From Pseudomonas sp. Root562 (GTDB lineage Bacteria; Pseudomonadota; Gammaproteobacteria; Pseudomonadales; Pseudomonadaceae): a stretch of DNA of 64,000 nt. Below the pieces are notes generated by a model. That model was not told where the DNA came from. It did no database searches and saw nothing but the letters and a program-made list of their open reading frames with translations. Below are positions 60,082 through 64,000 of the stretch, piece by piece. The position numbers and the translations under genes were made by a program. The stretch's first letter is position 1; every line of letters starts with the position of its first letter. Where the stretch lies: contig NZ_LMGK01000025.1 of the NCBI RefSeq assembly GCF_001427125.1, positions 297,234-361,233 on the forward strand. Reading direction: 5' to 3'.

Positions 60082-61028
60082 AAAACCATCGTCGCGTAAA
60101 GGCCTTCATGGGCTTGTTGCCACATGTCCTGGCAATCACCACCGGCGTTGTCTGGTCGTGCATGGCTATGGCACAGCAAGCGTTTCCTACACCCGAAAAA
60201 GCCGCGCAAGCATTCGTCGAAGCACTGGGCACGGAACACGCCGATCAGGCGCGCCTGACAGAACTGCTCGGTGACGACTGGCGCAGTTACATCCCGCGTG
60301 AAGGCGTACAACGCAGTGACGTGGATGCGTTCCTCAAGCAGTATCACGAGCAACACAGCATTGAAAAAACCAACGAGCGCAAGGCGCACCTGGCCGTTGG
60401 CAGAGATCACTGGACGCTGCCTATTCCCATGATCAAGAACGCCAAGGGTTGGCATTTCGATCTCAAGGCTGGCAGCGGGGAAATCCGCGCACGCCGAATC
60501 GGCCGCAACGAACTGGCCGCCGTGCAATCGGTGCTGACGTACCACGACGCCCAGATGGACTACGCCTCAGTCGATCACGATGGTGATGGCGCCCTCGAAT
60601 ACGCGCAGAAGATCTTCAGCACTCCCGGCCAGCACGACGGCCTCTATTGGGATGACGACGACAGCGGCCAGATCAGCCCGCTGGGGCCGTTGTTCGGCAA
60701 AACCATTGCCGGCGAAGACTGGCACGGCTACAACTTCCGCATCCTCGATGGCCAAGGCCCCTCCGCACCGGGTGGCGCCTACAGTTATCTCATTGGCGAC
60801 AAGATGAGCCGAGGCTTTGCCCTGATTGCCTGGCCGGCGAAATACGATGACACCGGGGTCATGAGTTTCATGATCAGCCATGATGGCCAGGTGTTTGAAA
60901 AGGACCTCGGACCCGGGGGCGAGAAATTGGCAAGAGCGATGAAGCGCTTTGATCCGGATGACAGCTGGAAGGAAGTGACCGACGATCAGGAGCAGATCGG
61001 ATCCACCGCTGCTCAAGGCCTCCACTAG
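60078..61028 (+). CDS. DUF2950 family exported protein, TTG start
   Basis: 316 residues. TTG start overlapping the DUF3300 stop (TTGA) with AGGGGGGG upstream. Signal peptide to MAMAQQ. The family marks are FPTPEKAAQAFVEAL, the WDDDDSGQISPLGPLF block and GPSAPGGAYSYLIG. Always paired with DUF3300 proteins; expected in the periplasm. Function unknown. Confidence 0.87.
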   Translation: MKNHRRVKAFMGLLPHVLAITTGVVWSCMAMAQQAFPTPEKAAQAFVEALGTEHADQARLTELLGDDWRSYIPREGVQRSDVDAFLKQYHEQHSIEKTNERKAHLAVGRDHWTLPIPMIKNAKGWHFDLKAGSGEIRARRIGRNELAAVQSVLTYHDAQMDYASVDHDGDGALEYAQKIFSTPGQHDGLYWDDDDSGQISPLGPLFGKTIAGEDWHGYNFRILDGQGPSAPGGAYSYLIGDKMSRGFALIAWPAKYDDTGVMSFMISHDGQVFEKDLGPGGEKLARAMKRFDPDDSWKEVTDDQEQIGSTAAQGLH

Positions 61029-61144
61029 CGTCCTAGAGCCTCCAACACATCTACTTACAAATGAGTGGCTCGCTGAAATCCTGATCGCCTACTACAACTG
61101 ATAGGTTATCGCGCTTTATTGGGCCAAGAGATGCCTAGCCTTAT

Positions 61145-62443
61145 ATGCGCATCAAACTTCCCGGTGTCCCTGCCGTCGGTGCTTATTTCGCACTGGTGTG
61201 CATCTTTGCGACCGCATGGTTCCTCAACCCTGCCAGTACTCATTCTTCTTTTGCCCTGATGAAACCGGCGATGGCGGTGGCCAATCAGGTCGCCAAACCC
61301 ATCTACACCAGCCGTTTTGCCTCGTCCGGGCTGGTCGACTTCGTGCATTCCTCGGCCGTCACCGCTTTGCCTGACGGCAGCCTGATGACCGCCTGGTTCG
61401 CCGGCTCGCGCGAAGGCGCAGCCGATGTAGAGGTGCGTTCCGCCCGTTTCGACGCGAAAACCGGTGAGTGGGGTGCAGAGCAAGTCTTGGCCACACGCCA
61501 TTCAACCCAACAAGGCACCCAACGCTATATTCGTAAACTGGGCAATCCGGTGATCGCCCTGGCGCCGGATAATCGTCTGTGGCTGTTCTATGTCTCCGTA
61601 TCCATGGGCGGTTGGGCCGGCAGCGCGGTCAACGTGATGGTGTCTGACGACTTTGGCAGACAGTGGTCCGCTCCGCGCCAACTGATCACGTCGCCCTTCT
61701 TGAACATCAGCACGCTGGTCCGCTCGGCGCCGGTATTTCATGCCGACGGCTCGATCGGTTTGCCGGTCTATCACGAGTTCCTGGGCAAGTTTGCCGAATA
61801 CCTCTACCTGAGCGCAGACGGCGATGTAATCGACAAATACCGCATCAGCCACGGCAAGAATTCATTGCAGCCGACGGTGGTCCCGCTCGATGGACAGCGC
61901 GGTATCGCCTTGTTGCGATATGCCGGCAACACCCATCACCGTGTACTCGCCACCCGCACTGAAGATGCCGGACAAACCTGGAGTGAGCCTTATCCGCTCG
62001 ACCCATCGAACCCCAACTCTTCGCTGGCGGCCGTGGCGACACCCGAGCACGGCTTGCTGGTAGCACTCAATGACCTGCAGGAGGGTCGTTTCAAGCTGAG
62101 TCTGTATGGTACCGATGCCAAGATGGACGACTGGCGCTCGTTGCGCGACCTGGACAAATCACCTGACCCAGCGGGGGCTCCGTTTTCGCCGCAGGCCTAC
62201 AAGGAAATCATCGGCAAGGAATTTCGCGGTTCCAGCGGCGCTCTGCGCCAACCGTTGGAGGCCAAGTTCCTGAGCAATCTCGACACCCGTGTCTGTTCCC
62301 CCCTGGGATGCGAGTTTGAATACGAATACCCCTATTTCATCCGCAGTCCCGACGGTATGTATCACTTGGTCTACTCCTGGAACAACACCTTCATCAAGCA
62401 CGTTACTTTCAACGATGCGTGGCTGTCCGAGCGTCTCAAATGA
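61145..62443 (+). CDS. sialidase-fold (BNR repeat) protein, membrane-anchored
   Basis: 432 residues. One N-terminal membrane segment (about 10-27) anchors it. Residues 50-430 have the six-bladed propeller of sialidases, with Asp-box-like repeats (SDDFGRQWSAP, TEDAGQTWSEP). The region of the Arg triad is not clear enough to claim sialidase activity: an AWFAGSREGAADV stretch could supply one Arg. It is coupled (ATGA) to the membrane protein gene, and this is the first of three genes that seem to form one operon with an LtaS-like enzyme, so it may act on a surface glycan. Confidence 0.8.
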   Translation: MRIKLPGVPAVGAYFALVCIFATAWFLNPASTHSSFALMKPAMAVANQVAKPIYTSRFASSGLVDFVHSSAVTALPDGSLMTAWFAGSREGAADVEVRSARFDAKTGEWGAEQVLATRHSTQQGTQRYIRKLGNPVIALAPDNRLWLFYVSVSMGGWAGSAVNVMVSDDFGRQWSAPRQLITSPFLNISTLVRSAPVFHADGSIGLPVYHEFLGKFAEYLYLSADGDVIDKYRISHGKNSLQPTVVPLDGQRGIALLRYAGNTHHRVLATRTEDAGQTWSEPYPLDPSNPNSSLAAVATPEHGLLVALNDLQEGRFKLSLYGTDAKMDDWRSLRDLDKSPDPAGAPFSPQAYKEIIGKEFRGSSGALRQPLEAKFLSNLDTRVCSPLGCEFEYEYPYFIRSPDGMYHLVYSWNNTFIKHVTFNDAWLSERLK

Positions 62444-63057
62444 TCAATCTCTGGCAAGCCCACGTCAGTTTCGCGATGATCATTTTTCTGTTGTTGCCAT
62501 CGTTCGGTTTAAACCGCCATGGGCGGATCGCCCTGCTGGTGGCCTTGTTGGCCGCCAGTTTCATCCCGCTGGACGGGCTGTCACTGGCCGTGTACTTGCG
62601 CAGCCACATCGATGACCTGGCGATCACCACATTGGTATTCATGGCATGGGGCTGCTTGCGCCGGCTCGACATACTGCCGCCTACGCAGCAGAACAAGACC
62701 GGCGTATTGATCCTGTTCGCGGTGTTGGGGCTGGTGCTGTATCCGGCGACACTGGGGCTCAGTGATCTGGACCCTTACCGTTTCGGCTACAGCCCGCGAC
62801 CGATGCTGGTTTTCTTCGCGCTGCTCACACTGGGCCTGTATTACCTGCGCAACCCTCTGGCCGTGGCGATGCTGGCCAGCGCAACCCTGGCCTTCATCGC
62901 CGGGATAAAACCTTCGCAAAACTACTGGGACTACCTGGTTGATCCGCTGCTGGGTCTGTACTGCTGCGCTGCACTTGTGCTGCTTTTCACGCGCGGACTG
63001 TATGGCCGCCTGAACAAGTGGCGAGTTCCGGCACGCAACGTATCCCGGTCTCATTAA
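62440..63057 (+). CDS. multi-spanning membrane protein, unknown function
   Basis: 205 residues from the ATG at 62440, overlapping the previous stop. About six membrane segments (13-30, 35-57, 64-80, 88-106, 125-142, 165-190). Short loops, no recognised motif. It seems to be the membrane partner of the sialidase-fold protein or of the phosphotransferase that follows 32 bases on. Confidence 0.75.
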   Translation: MINLWQAHVSFAMIIFLLLPSFGLNRHGRIALLVALLAASFIPLDGLSLAVYLRSHIDDLAITTLVFMAWGCLRRLDILPPTQQNKTGVLILFAVLGLVLYPATLGLSDLDPYRFGYSPRPMLVFFALLTLGLYYLRNPLAVAMLASATLAFIAGIKPSQNYWDYLVDPLLGLYCCAALVLLFTRGLYGRLNKWRVPARNVSRSH

Positions 63058-63089
63058 GCTTCGACGACATTATTAACAGGGGAACATGG

Positions 63090-64000
63090 ATGGGTTGGCT
63101 GCAATCGAGACGTCTGCACTACTGGCTGGGCGCCACAGCGATACTGTTTGCGCTGTTTGCCCTGCTACGGGTGATGTTCTTTTCCGGCTTCTCCGGGTTC
63201 GACGCCAAAGCGCTGTCCGGCGACGATGCCGTCCTTGAAACCTTGGGCATCGGCTTTCGCTTCGATCTGCGCCTGGCCATCCTGGTGATGCTGCCGCTGG
63301 CCCTGCTGGCCTGGATTCCGCGCTGGAACCTCATCGGCAGTCGCCTGCTGCGCTGGGTCGCACGCCTGTACATTGTGCTGGCGCTGGGTGCCCTGCTGCT
63401 GGTCTACATCATCGATTTCGGGCACTACGCGTACCTTGGCATGCGAATCAATGCCACCGTTCTGCGCTTTATCGAAGACGCACAAATCTCCCGTGACATG
63501 GTCTGGCAAACCTATCCGGTGGTGTGGATTACCCTGGGCTGGCTCGTCACGCTGGCACTGGTGACACTGGCCCTGGTTCGTCTGGAACGCGTGACGCTGG
63601 ACCGCGACCGCAAATCGATCCACCCGCTCTCTGCCACATGGGGCGGTGCGGTGATGGTGGTGTTGGTATTGCTGGGCATTCTGGGCCGTGTCGAGAACAT
63701 GAACCTGGAAAACCCCGTCCCGCTGCGCTGGAGCGATGCCTTTTTCTCGGGCAACAACCAGATCGCCGCCCTGGGGCTGAATCCGGTGATTTTCCTCTAT
63801 GACACGGTCAAGGTTGGACAGTCCCGCTATGACGAAGCGCAGGTGCGTGAACACTATTCGGTCATGGCCAACTACCTGGGGGTCGATCAGCCTGACCCGC
63901 AATCGCTGAATTTCGTCCGCCACCAGGCGCCTCAGCCCTACAAGGTAGCGGGGTCACGACCGCCAAACGTGATGTTCGTCATGCTTGAGTCCCTGGGCAC
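63090..64000 (+). CDS. LtaS-like sulfatase-fold phosphotransferase, cut by the right edge
   Basis: At least 303 residues. AGGGG seven bases before ATG 63090. Five membrane segments in the first 200 residues (14-34, 58-78, 90-113, 143-165, 182-200), then a periplasmic part of which only the beginning is seen; PPNVMFVMLESLG is the first metal-binding strand of the sulfatase/LtaS fold (catalytic-site Glu in MLES). Enzymes of this group transfer phosphoglycerol or phosphoethanolamine to surface glycans. Partial: the catalytic Thr lies beyond the window. Confidence 0.85.
   Translation, partial: MGWLQSRRLHYWLGATAILFALFALLRVMFFSGFSGFDAKALSGDDAVLETLGIGFRFDLRLAILVMLPLALLAWIPRWNLIGSRLLRWVARLYIVLALGALLLVYIIDFGHYAYLGMRINATVLRFIEDAQISRDMVWQTYPVVWITLGWLVTLALVTLALVRLERVTLDRDRKSIHPLSATWGGAVMVVLVLLGILGRVENMNLENPVPLRWSDAFFSGNNQIAALGLNPVIFLYDTVKVGQSRYDEAQVREHYSVMANYLGVDQPDPQSLNFVRHQAPQPYKVAGSRPPNVMFVMLESLG

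Noticed and set aside
1-64000. CRISPR array, prophage, integron or insertion sequence
   Set aside because: No regular direct repeats with spacers, no transposase, integrase or phage structural genes were seen.

Overview
The window looks like a chromosomal segment of a Pseudomonas from the fluorescens group. The evidence is the GC-rich coding style, the typical Pseudomonas REP/REPIN repeats, a D-galactose 1-dehydrogenase that I recognise as the P. fluorescens Gal protein, and a Pseudomonas-type tRNA-Gln(TTG). No prophage, transposase or CRISPR array was seen. Where the upstream sequence gave a better ribosome binding site or signal peptide, start codons were moved downstream of the longest possible frame.

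1-10 kb is a patchwork of small units: a truncated NIPSNAP protein, small exported proteins, a TonB-dependent receptor, a MarR-GNAT fusion regulator whose promoter carries a palindrome, a TPR protein, and an AraC regulator divergent from an AurF-like diiron protein and a MAPEG protein.

10-43 kb is one large catabolic region and the main interest of the window. It holds six acyl-CoA dehydrogenases, two SCP-x type thiolases, two acyl-CoA synthetases, a hotdog thioesterase, two crotonase-family enzymes, an alpha-methylacyl-CoA racemase with the family's His/Asp pair in place, a two-gene MaoC hydratase, a hydroxyacyl-CoA dehydrogenase, a zinc alcohol dehydrogenase, an aldehyde dehydrogenase, a DUF1302/DUF1329 envelope pair, two large MalT-like LuxR regulators, a TetR regulator, a degenerate SDR and an exported sulfatase. 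Four of the acyl-CoA dehydrogenases form two pairs in which each partner keeps a different half of the usual C-terminal signature, as in heterotetrameric sterol-type enzymes. Together the genes would take an alcohol (perhaps released from a sulfate ester) through aldehyde, acid and CoA thioester, then through beta-oxidation of an alpha-methyl-branched chain. No ring-opening oxygenase is present, so the natural substrate remains unknown.

The units of this region are tied together by a 17-bp palindrome that I found upstream of almost every transcription unit, including the sulfatase and both regulator genes. Oriented toward the gene it reads CCACCYGATNCGGGTGG, and the promoter-proximal half CGGGTGG is unchanged in all six good copies (15149, 17421, 26328, 32061, 35143, 41417); a weaker copy lies at 20792. 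This defines a candidate regulon without reference to any database. A-rich Hfq/Crc-like sites near several start codons suggest catabolite repression on top of it.

43-64 kb is more ordinary: a dmeR-dmeF cobalt/nickel efflux operon with a perfect operator, small conserved proteins, trmK, gal, two alpha/beta hydrolases, a tRNA-Gln gene, an aldehyde dehydrogenase, a phosphoesterase, an orphan histidine kinase, a metallo-beta-lactamase-fold enzyme, an exported M20 peptidase, a DUF3300-DUF2950 pair, and a sialidase-fold/membrane protein/LtaS-like phosphotransferase operon that runs off the right edge. Family names were given from sequence motifs alone; no search was run.
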